Shown here: piece by piece, positions 53,568-63,467 of the stretch
Numbering within the stretch: the first letter of the stretch is position 1
How the letters are laid out: each line of letters starts with the position of its first letter
Assembly (NCBI GenBank): GCA_965238045.1
Contig: CBDEGU010000010.1
Location: 558,001-622,000, forward strand
Direction: 5' to 3'
DNA: 64,000 nt
Source of the DNA: CBDEGU01 sp965238045
GTDB lineage: Bacteria; Acidobacteriota; Terriglobia; Bryobacterales; UBA6623
Translations under genes and position numbers: made by a program
The notes under the pieces: generated by a model
What the model was told of the DNA's origin: nothing
The model's database searches: none
Seen by the model: the letters and a program-made list of their open reading frames with translations, nothing else

Positions 53568-54371
53568 CGCGTCACCAGTGAAACCGAGAAACCCGCCTTC
53601 CGGATGACCTTCAGCCAGCCTGGCCCGGTCGTCCTGCAAGCCGGCGGACCGCCTCGAACCGTCTTTGTCCTGCTCAAGGGACAGAACGCTTTCTGTGACC
53701 TGGTTCGTTTCGAACTTAGCGGCATCCCTCCCGGCGTGACGGCTTCGATTGCGGTGGGCGTTCCAGGACAAACCTTGCCTTTGACCTTCCAGGCGGAAGC
53801 CGGAGTGCCGCCGGGTGAGTTTCCGCAAGTAAGCCTGACCGGACGTTCGGTGATTCCCGAAACCGTCACCGAGACGATCGGGCTGACCGTGCTGCCGAGC
53901 CAGGGCGGTATCGAATTCCGCGTCGTCTCGGGCGGGTTTGTGAGCACCGTGCCGGTGGCGAGCTTTGAGATGGCGGGCAATCTGCTCTACAAGGTTCAGG
54001 GTGGCGGCCCCGGAAGGGGCTTCAACTTCATGACCATTGATCCAGTCAGCGGAGTGCTCGGTCCCGTGCTCTCCTTCGATACCTGGGGCAGCGAGCAGGC
54101 CGTGGCGGCGATGGAGGATTATCTCAAGTCCCTTCCCGCCGGTGTCGTAGTGCTGGGAGCTATCGCGGATGACGGTTTCTTGCTTCTCACCGATGAAACC
54201 CGCCGGGTTCTGCGCGAAACGCTCGGCACGCAACTCATCGAGTATCTCGACTATCAGTACTCCTGGGCCATCATCACGCGCAAGGGCGCCGTCCGGCCCA
54301 TCGCCGAAAGGTTCAGCCCGAACGGCCTTGTCGTCCTGACCGAGACGCTAACCTTCCCGATGACGCCCTGA
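53547..54371 (+). CDS. ILEI (FAM3-like) domain protein, N-terminally truncated
   Basis: 274 residues from a GTG without a good ribosome-binding site. Residues 1-110 look like an Ig-like surface-protein repeat (FELSGIPPGVTASIAVGVPG). Residues 140-250 form an ILEI domain: GRGFNFMTIDPVSG, LSFDTWGSEQAVAAMEDYL, LPAGVVVLGAIADDGFLLL, LGTQLIEYLDYQYSWAII. There is no signal peptide although such proteins are exported, and the frame opens just past the island edge. The 5' part was probably lost when the island arrived. Confidence 0.7.
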   Translation: MSNLHRIRVTSETEKPAFRMTFSQPGPVVLQAGGPPRTVFVLLKGQNAFCDLVRFELSGIPPGVTASIAVGVPGQTLPLTFQAEAGVPPGEFPQVSLTGRSVIPETVTETIGLTVLPSQGGIEFRVVSGGFVSTVPVASFEMAGNLLYKVQGGGPGRGFNFMTIDPVSGVLGPVLSFDTWGSEQAVAAMEDYLKSLPAGVVVLGAIADDGFLLLTDETRRVLRETLGTQLIEYLDYQYSWAIITRKGAVRPIAERFSPNGLVVLTETLTFPMTP

Positions 54372-54490
54372 GAGGCCGCGCCGCAAATCGCGGGCGCATG
54401 AGTTCGAAGCAAGGATCTCTTTTTTTTGAAGGGCTGCCAGCCGGTAAGATGGGGATGTTGCCGCGGCCGCTTCCCGGCGCGCCGATTCTA

Positions 54491-55687
54491 ATGCCCTCCC
54501 GCCGAATTTCTTTCCGCCAGCTTGCCGTAATCACTCTGGTGTCTACCCTCACTGCTATCGGTCTCGCCGAATGGATTCTCGCCTCGCGCGGCCAAGGCAA
54601 AGTCGTCATTCCTTTCTACAACAAGCTTCATCCCTATGTCATGTTTCAGCCCCACGGCGGTCTGCGTTTCGTCAGCACCGACCTGTCCTCGCCCGGCCAC
54701 GTCATGTCCCGCCACACCCGGCCCGTCCACCACTACACGCACTCTGACGGATTCCGCGTCCCCTCGCCTGACTACGATTTGCCGAAACGAAAGCCCCCTG
54801 GCCAACTCCGGGTCGTGGTTCTTGGAGGCTCCGCCGTACAAACCGGCAGCAACTACGAACTTACGATCACCGGTTTCCTCAAGACCCTGCTTCACGAACG
54901 CTTCCCTTCCCGAGACATCGAGGTCATCAACGCCGGCATCGTCTCCTCGGTTTCGCGGCAGTCGATTGCGTATCTGCTCTTTACCGTCGCGGAGTACGAG
55001 CCCGATGTCGTCATCCTCTATGACGGATTCAACGATCTGATGCTGCCGCTCAACTACGAATCGCGCTCGAACTTCCCCTACAACTTTCAGACCATGCAGG
55101 CCGCGTGGAACGCCTACCGTGATTCCTACCGTGCTCCTCTCTGGAGAATTGCTCTCGATCGCAGCCGGCTCTTCCGCGCCTGGCAGGCCTGGCGCAAGCA
55201 GCCCAGCGATGGCACTCCGGCGGGGGTCGCTCCGGCGGGGCTGTTCGTCGGCCCCAACGCCAAGACGGCCCAGCAGATTCTCGCCGATCCGGACTGGGTG
55301 CGGGCGCACGTCTTGGCCTATTTGTCCAATTGGAAAAAACTGATCCAGCTGTCGAACGTCTATGGATACCGGCCGGTTTGCGTCCTGCAGCCGACTGCGG
55401 CCTTCGACCCCATTCATGGTCTCGATGTCACCACCGAGGGCTATCAACTGGAGGAACCCGCGGCCCGGGCCTGGCTCGCAGCCATCCAGATGCTCTATCA
55501 AGAAACCTCCCGTCAGATCGAGGACTTGCGTTCGGCCTACCCCGAAGTCCCTTTTCTTGACCTCGGCCAGGCGCTAGTCCCGGCGAAGGAACATTTCTGG
55601 GATATCGTCCACCTGTACGACGAAAGCAACCAAGCACCAGCCCGTCTTATTGCCGCCGAAATCTGGCCCACCGATGCTTCACCCTAA
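54491..55687 (+). CDS. Membrane-anchored SGNH/GDSL-type hydrolase
   Basis: 398 residues from MPSRRISFRQLAVITLVSTL, giving a basic N-terminus and a signal anchor. The frame extends to 54398 but without better start signals. The SGNH layout is VVVLGGSAVQTG (nucleophile-like serine), INAGIVSSVSRQS, VILYDGFNDLM (the GxND block) and a late FWDIVHLYDE with D and H. Probably an acyl or carbohydrate esterase facing outward. Confidence 0.75.
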   Translation: MPSRRISFRQLAVITLVSTLTAIGLAEWILASRGQGKVVIPFYNKLHPYVMFQPHGGLRFVSTDLSSPGHVMSRHTRPVHHYTHSDGFRVPSPDYDLPKRKPPGQLRVVVLGGSAVQTGSNYELTITGFLKTLLHERFPSRDIEVINAGIVSSVSRQSIAYLLFTVAEYEPDVVILYDGFNDLMLPLNYESRSNFPYNFQTMQAAWNAYRDSYRAPLWRIALDRSRLFRAWQAWRKQPSDGTPAGVAPAGLFVGPNAKTAQQILADPDWVRAHVLAYLSNWKKLIQLSNVYGYRPVCVLQPTAAFDPIHGLDVTTEGYQLEEPAARAWLAAIQMLYQETSRQIEDLRSAYPEVPFLDLGQALVPAKEHFWDIVHLYDESNQAPARLIAAEIWPTDASP

Positions 55688-55732
55688 ACAGCAGTCCGCG
55701 GTAGAAGTCCAGAGAGACCGGGCTGAGTGATC

Positions 55733-58279
55733 CTACTCGCGCGTAATAAACTCGTCGAGATTCAGCAGCACGCGCGAAACGGACGACCAGGCGGCTAACT
55801 CGGGCGCATCCGTGCCTTCGGGAAGATCCCCTGCGATCATGGCCTCTGCCTCTTTGGGACGAGTGCGCAGGTCGTCGAGCTGAGAAGCAAGAAAATTCGC
55901 CAGTCGTTCGGCCTCCCGCGGTTTCGGCTTCCGCGCTAAACTCAGCCGGAAAGCGTACTCAATTCGCTCGGCGTTCGAAGGCGGAGCATCCTTCAATATT
56001 CGTTTGGCGAAGCTTTGCGCGAACTCGATATGCGCCTCGTCATTCAGCAGCGTTAAGGCCTGCAGCGGAGTATTCGAACGGTTTCGCCGCGTGCACGTCT
56101 TCATCGAATCCGGCCCATCGAAGACGATCAACCCTGGATGCGGGGCCGACCGCCAGAAGTACGTGTACATGCCGCGCCGGTACCGGTTCTTGTCTTCATC
56201 GGCCTTCCACTTGCGGTCGATCTGCGTCACCCGGCCCGCGCCCGCCGGCTGCGGCGGAAAGACGCTCTTGCCGCCAATGGTTGGTGTCAGCAGGCCTGAC
56301 GACGACAAGGCGGCATCGCGCACGATTTCCGCCTCCAGCCGCAGTCTGACCTGCCGCGCCAGAAGATTGTTTTCCGGGTCAACGTCGGAAAGTTCCGGCC
56401 GCGCGCCGGAGACCTGCCGGTAGGTCGCCGAAGTCACGATCAGCCGGTGCAGCGCCTTGAGCCCCCAGCCGCTCGAGATAAACTCCGACGCCATCCAGTC
56501 GAGCAGCTTCGGATGCGTAGGGGCAGCGCCTTGCGAGCCGAAGTCATTCTCGGTGGCGACGATCCCCTTGCCGAAGTACCGCTGCCAGATCCTGTTCACG
56601 GTTACCCGCGGGGTGAGAGGGTTCTCGGCGCTCACCAGCCAGCGGGCCAGGTCCAGCCGGTTGAAGGACTCCTTGCCTTCCAGTTGCGGCAGAACGGCCG
56701 GCGTACCTGGTTCGACTTCCGTCCCCTTGCGGAGAAAATCGCCCCCCAAATGGACATAGGCCTGCCGCGGTTTTGGCAATTCGCGCATCACCATCGTGCT
56801 TTGCAGCTTCGGCGTCTGCTTGCGCAGCGCCTCAATACCTCGTCGCCGGGCACTGTAACCAGCGTCGGATTTGTTGAATTTCGCGGTCACCGCTTTTTGC
56901 TGAAACTCATTGCGTTCGTCTCGCGGGATCGCAAGCACCTCCGCCACTCGGGGACCAAGTTTCTGGATCTCCTCTTCAGTGAGTGAAGCTTCCCAAGTCT
57001 CTTCCCCGGAAAGGATCGTCTTCTCATACGCGGCCAGATCCTTCTCCAAAAGTTCCACCTGTGCCCGGCTCGCATCGCGCCGGACGAATTCATCCGGCGA
57101 GCCGAACTCGAGCACCGGTTCATGCGCGCGCTTGCGGCCCTCTTCGTTTTCGAACTCGCCGCTCAATTCGTCAATGCTGTTGAAGAAGGCATAGAGGCGG
57201 TAAAAATCGCGCTGTGAGAGCGGGTCGTATTTGTGGTCGTGGCACCGCGCGCAGCCGAGGGTCAGCCCCAGAAAAACGGCCCCGGACACATCCACCCTGT
57301 CGGCGACCGCGTCCACGCGGTATTGCTCGAAATCGATGCCGCCTTCCAGATTCAGCAGCGTATTGCGATGAAATCCCGTCGCCACGACCTGCTGCTCGGT
57401 GGGATCGGGCAGCAGATCGCCCGCGATCTGCTCGATCACAAACTGATCAAAGGGCATGCCGTCGTTCAGCGCCCGGATGACCCAGTCGCGATACATCCAA
57501 ATTTCACGCGGCGCGTCGATGTTGTAGCCGTTCGAGTCCGCGTAGCGGGCCAGGTCCAGCCAATGGCGCCCCCAGCGTTCCCCATAGTGGGGCGAGGCGA
57601 GCAGCCGGTCCACAAGCCGTTCATAGGCATCCGGACGCGTGTCCTCGACAAACGCATCCAACTCTTCCATCGTCGGCGTGAAGCCAATCAGATCCAGAGT
57701 CGCTCGGCGGATCAGCGTCGTGCGGCTGGCTTCCGGCGACGGCTCGATGCCCTCCTGCTCAAGACGCGCCAGTACGAAATTGTCGATCGGATTGCGCACC
57801 CAGGCGACATCACGCACTTGCGGGGGCGCGGGCCTCTCGATCGGCTGAAACGACCAGTGCTTGGCGCTCGCGCTCGCCGCGCCGGGGGTCTTCGGCCACG
57901 GCAGACCCATGGCAACCCAGCGGCTCAACACCGCGATTTCATCCGCTTCCAGTTTGCCGGTCGGAGGCATCTTGAGCGCCCCATCATGAGCAAGCGCCTT
58001 GACCAGCACGCTATTGGGCGCGTCGCCGGGGATCGCCGCCGGGCCGCGTTTGCCCCCCATTAAGACGGCTTCGCGACTGGTCAACTGCAGACCGCTCGAT
58101 TGCACCTCGCCGCTATGGCAGCCAACGCAACTATTGTGCAGAACCGGACGGACTTTGCTCTCGAAGAAGGCGACCTCAGCGGGCGAAAACGCCTTCCCCG
58201 CATCCCCCTGCCCGGTGAGTGGGGCGGCAATCAGAAACGTCAGTAAGAACAGCGGAAACAAATACATTCGCGGCGGTGC
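55733..58279 (-). CDS. Planctomycete-type cytochrome C / DUF1549-DUF1553 protein
   Basis: 848 residues from MAPPRMYLFPLFLLTFLIAA, whose first 25 form a signal peptide. A PSCyt1 haem motif (NSCVGCHSGEVQSSGLQL) comes first, then DUF1549 (FTPTMEELDAF, HYGERWGRHWLDLARYADSNG) and DUF1553 (PRVTVNRIWQRYFGKGIV, YRRGMYTYFWRS, TPLQALTLLNDEAHIEFA). It ends a three-gene minus-strand run. Homologues are abundant in Planctomycetes and Solibacter. Their biochemical role is not settled, and periplasmic oxidation of complex substrates is a common guess. Confidence 0.9.
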   Translation of the reverse strand, partial: APPRMYLFPLFLLTFLIAAPLTGQGDAGKAFSPAEVAFFESKVRPVLHNSCVGCHSGEVQSSGLQLTSREAVLMGGKRGPAAIPGDAPNSVLVKALAHDGALKMPPTGKLEADEIAVLSRWVAMGLPWPKTPGAASASAKHWSFQPIERPAPPQVRDVAWVRNPIDNFVLARLEQEGIEPSPEASRTTLIRRATLDLIGFTPTMEELDAFVEDTRPDAYERLVDRLLASPHYGERWGRHWLDLARYADSNGYNIDAPREIWMYRDWVIRALNDGMPFDQFVIEQIAGDLLPDPTEQQVVATGFHRNTLLNLEGGIDFEQYRVDAVADRVDVSGAVFLGLTLGCARCHDHKYDPLSQRDFYRLYAFFNSIDELSGEFENEEGRKRAHEPVLEFGSPDEFVRRDASRAQVELLEKDLAAYEKTILSGEETWEASLTEEEIQKLGPRVAEVLAIPRDERNEFQQKAVTAKFNKSDAGYSARRRGIEALRKQTPKLQSTMVMRELPKPRQAYVHLGGDFLRKGTEVEPGTPAVLPQLEGKESFNRLDLARWLVSAENPLTPRVTVNRIWQRYFGKGIVATENDFGSQGAAPTHPKLLDWMASEFISSGWGLKALHRLIVTSATYRQVSGARPELSDVDPENNLLARQVRLRLEAEIVRDAALSSSGLLTPTIGGKSVFPPQPAGAGRVTQIDRKWKADEDKNRYRRGMYTYFWRSAPHPGLIVFDGPDSMKTCTRRNRSNTPLQALTLLNDEAHIEFAQSFAKRILKDAPPSNAERIEYAFRLSLARKPKPREAERLANFLASQLDDLRTRPKEAEAMIAGDLPEGTDAPELAAWSSVSRVLLNLDEFITRE

Positions 58280-58373
58280 CATCGGCACGACTCCCAACAA
58301 CACATACTGGTCAGATTGTATCACTCCATCGGCCGCGGACCCGCGATCCAGGGCCTTCTCTTCGCACGCCAGC

Positions 58374-60002
58374 CTATCGCAATTCGATCAGAGCGATGCG
58401 CGCAAAGCCGTCCACCGAGACTTCGGTGCTCTCGCCACGCTTGGCCGCCTGTAGCCCCCGGGGCTCGCGGCCCGGCTCCATGATCGTGGCCCGCCGAAAT
58501 ACGCCCTCCAGCCACGCGGGAAATTCGCTCTCGACCGGCGCTTCGTCATAGTTAATTAAGATCATCACCGCCTTTTTCGAACGCGCTTCGCCCCTCGCCA
58601 GCCCCACAACCGTCAATGCGTTCCACAAGCGCAAATCACGCGTACCCACGCCGACCAGATCAATCACATCCAGGGCGAATTCACTCGGGTCGAGAATCGG
58701 CTCGTGATAGGCCACAATCCGGCCGTTCCCAAATTCATAGCGATCCCGGTCGCGATCCGAGCGCGTCTTCACGGCCTCGCTCCAAAGCCACCATTTCGGC
58801 GTCGCGCGATCCGCGGGCGAGGCGACAAGCAGTCCTCCGGCCCGCACATAGCCGGAGATTCTTCGCAGTTCCACCTTCCCCGGCTGGCCCACGTTCGCCA
58901 CCACGAGAGCGCGGAATCGGGACGGGTCGATCACCGGCAAGCCTCGCAGCGGATGAACGGCCGGGAACACCGACCGGCGGTACAGCAGGTTTACGATCTC
59001 ACCCGACTCAGCCAGCGAACCAGCCGCCACGGCGATGCGCGAACGGCTCGGCGCCTCCAGAGTCGCCGCGTGACGCTGAAGAAATCGCGCCGTCTCCCCG
59101 AGTGACTGCCATGCTTCCAGTGCGCGGCTATCGCCTTTGAGCAGAGCCTCGCGATAGTCCTCCGGCAGCGACAGCACGGCATTGCCGCCGCCGGCCGCGG
59201 CTTCGGCGAGTCCAATTTCCACGCTTGCATACGGCACCGCGCGGCCCCCGCTCACTCCCGCCGCCGCGTTGGGACGGTAACCCACGACCGCCGCGCGATC
59301 CGGGAACATGCCCCGCAGATAGCCCAGCAAGAATGTGTTGCCGTCGAGCCAGGGTTCCCGACTGGCCGTCGCCACTTCAATGCCCCGCCCCGGCACGTTC
59401 GGCGGACTGCGAATCCCGGGCCACAACCCACCGGCAAACACCGCGTGCGCGCCGCCCAGATCCCAGCCAATTTGTTGCTCATCGAGAAAGACGATCACGT
59501 CGTAGCCGCGCAGCTCGCGAACAAAGTCCCGCAGCGGTTCGGCCTCGCCGAAAACCCCGCCAGCCTCCAGCGCAATGCCGTCAAAGCCCGCGCTTCTGGC
59601 CGACGCGGCGGCATCTCGCGCCGCGATCAAGCTCTTCAGTTGGCCCAGTTCGGCGACGGGCGTAATCCCCGCGCGGCCGCAAGCATCGGCAAACGCCTGG
59701 GTTTTCTCGTCCGCGGGCCACCGAAGCAGCACCATCGTCCACCCGCCTTGCCGCAGAAGCTCGACATTGCCGAGATCGAGCCCCTCACCCGCCGTCCCCG
59801 GCTCCCAGCGTCCGATCGTGTTGAAACGAAGATCCATCTCGGCCCCGGCCGTGCCAAGGAAAACGCTCGCGCACAACAGCGTGACGATGCCGCGCCGAAC
59901 AGTTGATCTCAACCAGGACGCCCAGCCACCGCAATGCACCTCCTGTCCAAAACAAAACGGGGTCTGTTCCAGACACGGCTCGCGGACGGGGCTATCCTTC
60001 AT
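58374..60002 (-). CDS. Secreted protein of unknown function, middle gene of redox cluster
   Basis: 542 residues from ATG, 2 bp after the upstream stop with GAGG ten bases before. A hydrophobic segment at about 38-54 (GIVTLLCASVFLGTAGA) suggests export from a later start. Landmarks are GWTMVLLRWPADEKTQAFAD, AGFDGIALEAGG, DVIVFLDEQQIGWD, GNTFLLGYLRGMFPDRA and GYVRAGGLLVASPADRAT. Alternating strands and helices in the first half look barrel-like, but no family or catalytic motif is clear. Confidence 0.65.
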   Translation of the reverse strand: MKDSPVREPCLEQTPFCFGQEVHCGGWASWLRSTVRRGIVTLLCASVFLGTAGAEMDLRFNTIGRWEPGTAGEGLDLGNVELLRQGGWTMVLLRWPADEKTQAFADACGRAGITPVAELGQLKSLIAARDAAASARSAGFDGIALEAGGVFGEAEPLRDFVRELRGYDVIVFLDEQQIGWDLGGAHAVFAGGLWPGIRSPPNVPGRGIEVATASREPWLDGNTFLLGYLRGMFPDRAAVVGYRPNAAAGVSGGRAVPYASVEIGLAEAAAGGGNAVLSLPEDYREALLKGDSRALEAWQSLGETARFLQRHAATLEAPSRSRIAVAAGSLAESGEIVNLLYRRSVFPAVHPLRGLPVIDPSRFRALVVANVGQPGKVELRRISGYVRAGGLLVASPADRATPKWWLWSEAVKTRSDRDRDRYEFGNGRIVAYHEPILDPSEFALDVIDLVGVGTRDLRLWNALTVVGLARGEARSKKAVMILINYDEAPVESEFPAWLEGVFRRATIMEPGREPRGLQAAKRGESTEVSVDGFARIALIELR

Positions 60003-60004
60003 AG

Positions 60005-60886
60005 CTAGTGAACCTCAATCGGGTCGTGGTGGATGCGCTCATCCCGGAGCCCTTTCGCGTGCAAGACCTTGATCGTCTCCCGCACCATAATCGGCGCCCC
60101 AGCGAGATAGACATCGGCGGCCGGCAACTTCTCGAAATAGCGGCCCAGCACCAGGTTGATGTAACCGGTCTCACCCTTCCACTGGTCCTGCTCAGCGGGC
60201 GCCGACAACGCCGGAACGTAGGTGAAATTCTTCTTCGACGCGGCCCACTGCTCGAACTGGCCGTGCAGCAATAGGTCCCGTTTCGATCGCGCGCCAAAAA
60301 AGAAGTAGATCTTCCGCTTCTGGTCCACGCCTTCTTCGAACCAATGCTTCAGCAGCCCCACGAAAGGACTAGCGCCAACGCCGCCGGCCACCACGATCAG
60401 CGGATCCGTTGAATCGCCCGCTTGATAAAGGCTCCCGACCGGGTCCGTGAATTCGACCGCATCGCCAGGGGCGAGAACCTCATGCACATAGCTCGAAGCC
60501 AGCCCCGGCGACACCTGCTTGCCGCGAGGAGCGGGATAATGTTTGATGATCAAATCGAAGTAGGGCAGCTCACTAGGGCTCGACGCCAGCGAATAGGGTC
60601 GCGAGACGTTCGCGTGCGAAGTCCCATACTTGCCGTTAAACTCATCAAGGTAAGACTGGGGAAGTTTCAGCAGGACGAACTGCCCCGGCTCAAACGAGAA
60701 GCCGCTCGGATTCGCCGCCTTGAGCCGTATCCGCTTCACATTGTGCGTCAGCGCCGTAATCTCGGCCACTTCCGCCCGATGGATCCCGGCGGCCGCCGCC
60801 TGCGCCTCGCTCGCCCCCCACAGGCAAGCCGCCGCCAATAGCACGACCGCGAACTTCCGTCGTAGGTGTCCGCCAGCTAGAGTCAT
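60005..60886 (-). CDS. Exported FAD/NAD-binding oxidoreductase (ferredoxin-reductase type)
   Basis: 293 residues from MTLAGGHLRRKFAVVLLAAA, a signal peptide ending near ASEAQA. The FAD domain has RPYSLASSP. The NAD domain has LIVVAGGVGASPFVGLLKHW, KIYFFFGARSKRDLL and YLAGAPIMVRETIKVL. This is the reductase half seen in NqrF and phenol-hydroxylase reductases, lacking an iron-sulfur domain. Export of a flavin reductase is unusual. The downstream PSCyt protein could accept or donate electrons. First gene of the run. Confidence 0.82.
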   Translation of the reverse strand: MTLAGGHLRRKFAVVLLAAACLWGASEAQAAAAGIHRAEVAEITALTHNVKRIRLKAANPSGFSFEPGQFVLLKLPQSYLDEFNGKYGTSHANVSRPYSLASSPSELPYFDLIIKHYPAPRGKQVSPGLASSYVHEVLAPGDAVEFTDPVGSLYQAGDSTDPLIVVAGGVGASPFVGLLKHWFEEGVDQKRKIYFFFGARSKRDLLLHGQFEQWAASKKNFTYVPALSAPAEQDQWKGETGYINLVLGRYFEKLPAADVYLAGAPIMVRETIKVLHAKGLRDERIHHDPIEVH

Positions 60887-61108
60887 CACCAGAATTTTAC
60901 CTCGCAGGCCGCCGCCACGACACGATCTCTCGGCGGCTGGCAAGACTGGAAGTTTCAGCCGGGACCCGGACTGGAACCAAACACGCCAGACCTGAGAGCC
61001 CAGACGGCCGTCCTAATTTCAGGTTCACAATACCCTGAGGGCCAAGCCTCTCTGTGAGAGAATAGAGTAGCATTCATTCGTGCCTCGCGAATTCTCCTCA
61101 CCAGTTCC

Positions 61109-63376
61109 ATGCAACCCTTTAGTCTAGAAATCGGAGAGACCGTCGGAGACTACAAGGTGATCAGCCTGATCGGCGCCGGCGGCATGGGTCAGGTCTTCAA
61201 GGTCCAGCACACGGTAACCGAGCGCATCGAGGCCATGAAGGTCCTGATCGGCTATGGCCGCGACGGCGACGAAGAGGCGCAGCGGTTCTTGCGCGAAATC
61301 CAGGTTCAAGCCAAACTCAACCACCCCAATATCGCCTCGGTCCATAACGCTTTTCGCCTCGACGACCATCTCATTATGGTCATGGAGTTCGTCGACGGAC
61401 AGTCTCTTGACAGCCGCATGCGGGCCGAAAGGCTTTCGCTGGCCGCCGGTATCGATTTCATAGAGCAGGCGCTCCGTGGACTCGACCACGCCCACGCCCA
61501 TGGAGTTGTCCACCGCGACTTCAAACCCGCGAACCTTATCGTCTCGTCGGATGGGACTGTGAAGCTGACCGATTTCGGGCTCGCCAAACACACCCACGAT
61601 CACGGTCTCACGCAGACTGGCGCCGTGATGGGGTCGCTCTACTACATTTCACCCGAGCAAGTGCAGGGTGCCGACGATGTCGATCTCCGCTCGGATCTCT
61701 ATTCGGCGGGCGCGGTTCTCTATGAACTGGTCACTGGGCGCAAACCGTTTGCTTCCGGCAAGTCCTACTCCCTCATGGTCGCCCACGTCACCGAGGCGCC
61801 TGTTCCGCCGATGGAGGTCGCTTCCGGCCTGTCACCCGAACTGAACAAGGTGATTCTGACCGCGCTTGAAAAAGATCCCGCCCGCCGCTTTCAGACGGCG
61901 GAGGAATTCCGGGGCGCCCTCTCCGGCTCCCTCTCCGAGCCTGGCGCCGCGCTCAGCGTGACTCAGGTCGCCGAGAAGCCTCTGATTCCAGCCGGGGACG
62001 CCGCGGGCGACGCCCAACAGCCCACCCGGCCCGAGTCCGCCCCTGGGTTAGCGCCTTCGCAACAGCCTGAAGTCCAAATGCCGTCACCGCCGGCCCCGGG
62101 AAAACGCATCATGATTCCCCTCTCCACGCTGCTCGGGCTGATTCTAGCGGCGGGGGTGCTGTTCACCGCCATCATGATGACTCGCAATTGGGCGGAACGG
62201 CGTTCCGAGTCCGAGTCCGCCCCCGCCGATGTTCCCGCGGTTGTCTCGGCCGATGTCCCCGGGGTTGTCTCCGGCGCGCCTGCTTCCCGGCAGCCTGACG
62301 GGGCCGCTGACATCCTCGCCGACGCTTCTCCTCGATCCCCAGACACCCGGCCGCCGGGCGCCAATACCACGGCAGGACGCTCCACGGAGAGTGCGGGACC
62401 CCGCGCGGCGGTTCCCGCGAACCCAACGAAACCATCCCCGACGAAAGAACTATCTTCCATTTCGCCTCTTTCGCCGCCAAGCACTACCGCACGGCCAGCC
62501 TCCTATCAGTTTGCACGCTCCCTGCAAATGCCCGGCGCCGTCTGGACCGTCGCGCTCAGCCCGGACGGCGCCCGCCTCGCCGCCGCCAGCGACAACCATG
62601 TGGTCACAATTTGGAACCCGGCGTCCAAGACGAAGATCGCCAGCCTGGCCGGACACACCGATCGCATCGTCTCGGCCACGTTCAGCCCCGACAGCCGCTA
62701 CCTCGTCTCGGGAAGCTGGGATGGCACGGCCAAACTCTGGGATGTGGGCCAGCAACGCCTCATTCGCACCATGAACGTTCGGAAGGGCGTGAGCTCGCTT
62801 GCCTTCAGTTCCGACGGCACTCGCCGAGCCGTTGGCTCCGCCAACAAGTCCATCACGGTCTGGAACCTTCAGAGCGGCGCCATCCTTCACGAATTGCGCG
62901 GTCACAAACGCGAAGTCCAGGCGCTGGCCTTCAACGCCGATGGAAGCATATTGGCCTCGGTTTCCGGTGAAAAACGAGTGTATCTTTGGGATATCGAGGG
63001 AGACGGAGGCCGCACCCTGCTGAAAGGCCTGCGCTCCGGCGCCACTGCGGTTAGCTTTGGCGCCGATTCCCAGACGCTCGCGACCGCGGGTGCGAACCGC
63101 GTCACGATCTGGGACCTGGCAACCCGCCAGCAAACGCGCGACAGCGACTTGCCTGGCTGGCTCTATGCAGTGATCCCGGCTCCCGGCGGCGGCTTCCTGG
63201 CTCTGGCTGCCGGCGCGGACTCGGTAAGACTCTGGGACATGAATAACGACGCCGAACCGCAGCGTCTGCCGGCCGGAAACTCCGTCCGTTCGGTGGCTCT
63301 CAGCCGCACAGGAGACCGCCTGGTCGCCGGCAGCGAGGAAGGAACCATCCTGGTCTGGGAACCCTCCTCTCTTTGA
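61109..63376 (+). CDS. Membrane serine/threonine kinase with WD40 propeller
   Basis: 755 residues. The kinase domain (about 14-270) has the loop GAGGMGQVF, K44, the catalytic loop H135-R136-D137 in VVHRDFKPANL, D155 in TDFGLAK and YYISPEQ. A proline- and serine-rich linker surrounds a membrane segment (IPLSTLLGLILAAGVLFTAI, about 337-356). The outer part from about 475 has six or seven WD40 blades (LAAASDNHVVTIWNP, LVSGSWDGTAKLWDV, RAVGSANKSITVWNL, LASVSGEKRVYLWDI, LATAGANRVTIWDL, LVAGSEEGTILVWEP). Probably senses extracytoplasmic ligands. Intact and transcribed divergently from the redox cluster. Confidence 0.93.
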   Translation: MQPFSLEIGETVGDYKVISLIGAGGMGQVFKVQHTVTERIEAMKVLIGYGRDGDEEAQRFLREIQVQAKLNHPNIASVHNAFRLDDHLIMVMEFVDGQSLDSRMRAERLSLAAGIDFIEQALRGLDHAHAHGVVHRDFKPANLIVSSDGTVKLTDFGLAKHTHDHGLTQTGAVMGSLYYISPEQVQGADDVDLRSDLYSAGAVLYELVTGRKPFASGKSYSLMVAHVTEAPVPPMEVASGLSPELNKVILTALEKDPARRFQTAEEFRGALSGSLSEPGAALSVTQVAEKPLIPAGDAAGDAQQPTRPESAPGLAPSQQPEVQMPSPPAPGKRIMIPLSTLLGLILAAGVLFTAIMMTRNWAERRSESESAPADVPAVVSADVPGVVSGAPASRQPDGAADILADASPRSPDTRPPGANTTAGRSTESAGPRAAVPANPTKPSPTKELSSISPLSPPSTTARPASYQFARSLQMPGAVWTVALSPDGARLAAASDNHVVTIWNPASKTKIASLAGHTDRIVSATFSPDSRYLVSGSWDGTAKLWDVGQQRLIRTMNVRKGVSSLAFSSDGTRRAVGSANKSITVWNLQSGAILHELRGHKREVQALAFNADGSILASVSGEKRVYLWDIEGDGGRTLLKGLRSGATAVSFGADSQTLATAGANRVTIWDLATRQQTRDSDLPGWLYAVIPAPGGGFLALAAGADSVRLWDMNNDAEPQRLPAGNSVRSVALSRTGDRLVAGSEEGTILVWEPSSL

Positions 63377-63467
63377 TCGCCAGCGCTGTTTGATCGTCAC
63401 GGAGCGGTCCGGCGACCGCCTTCATCCGGGTGCCTTCATCCGGGCGGGGAGTTGCCCCGACAAGACA

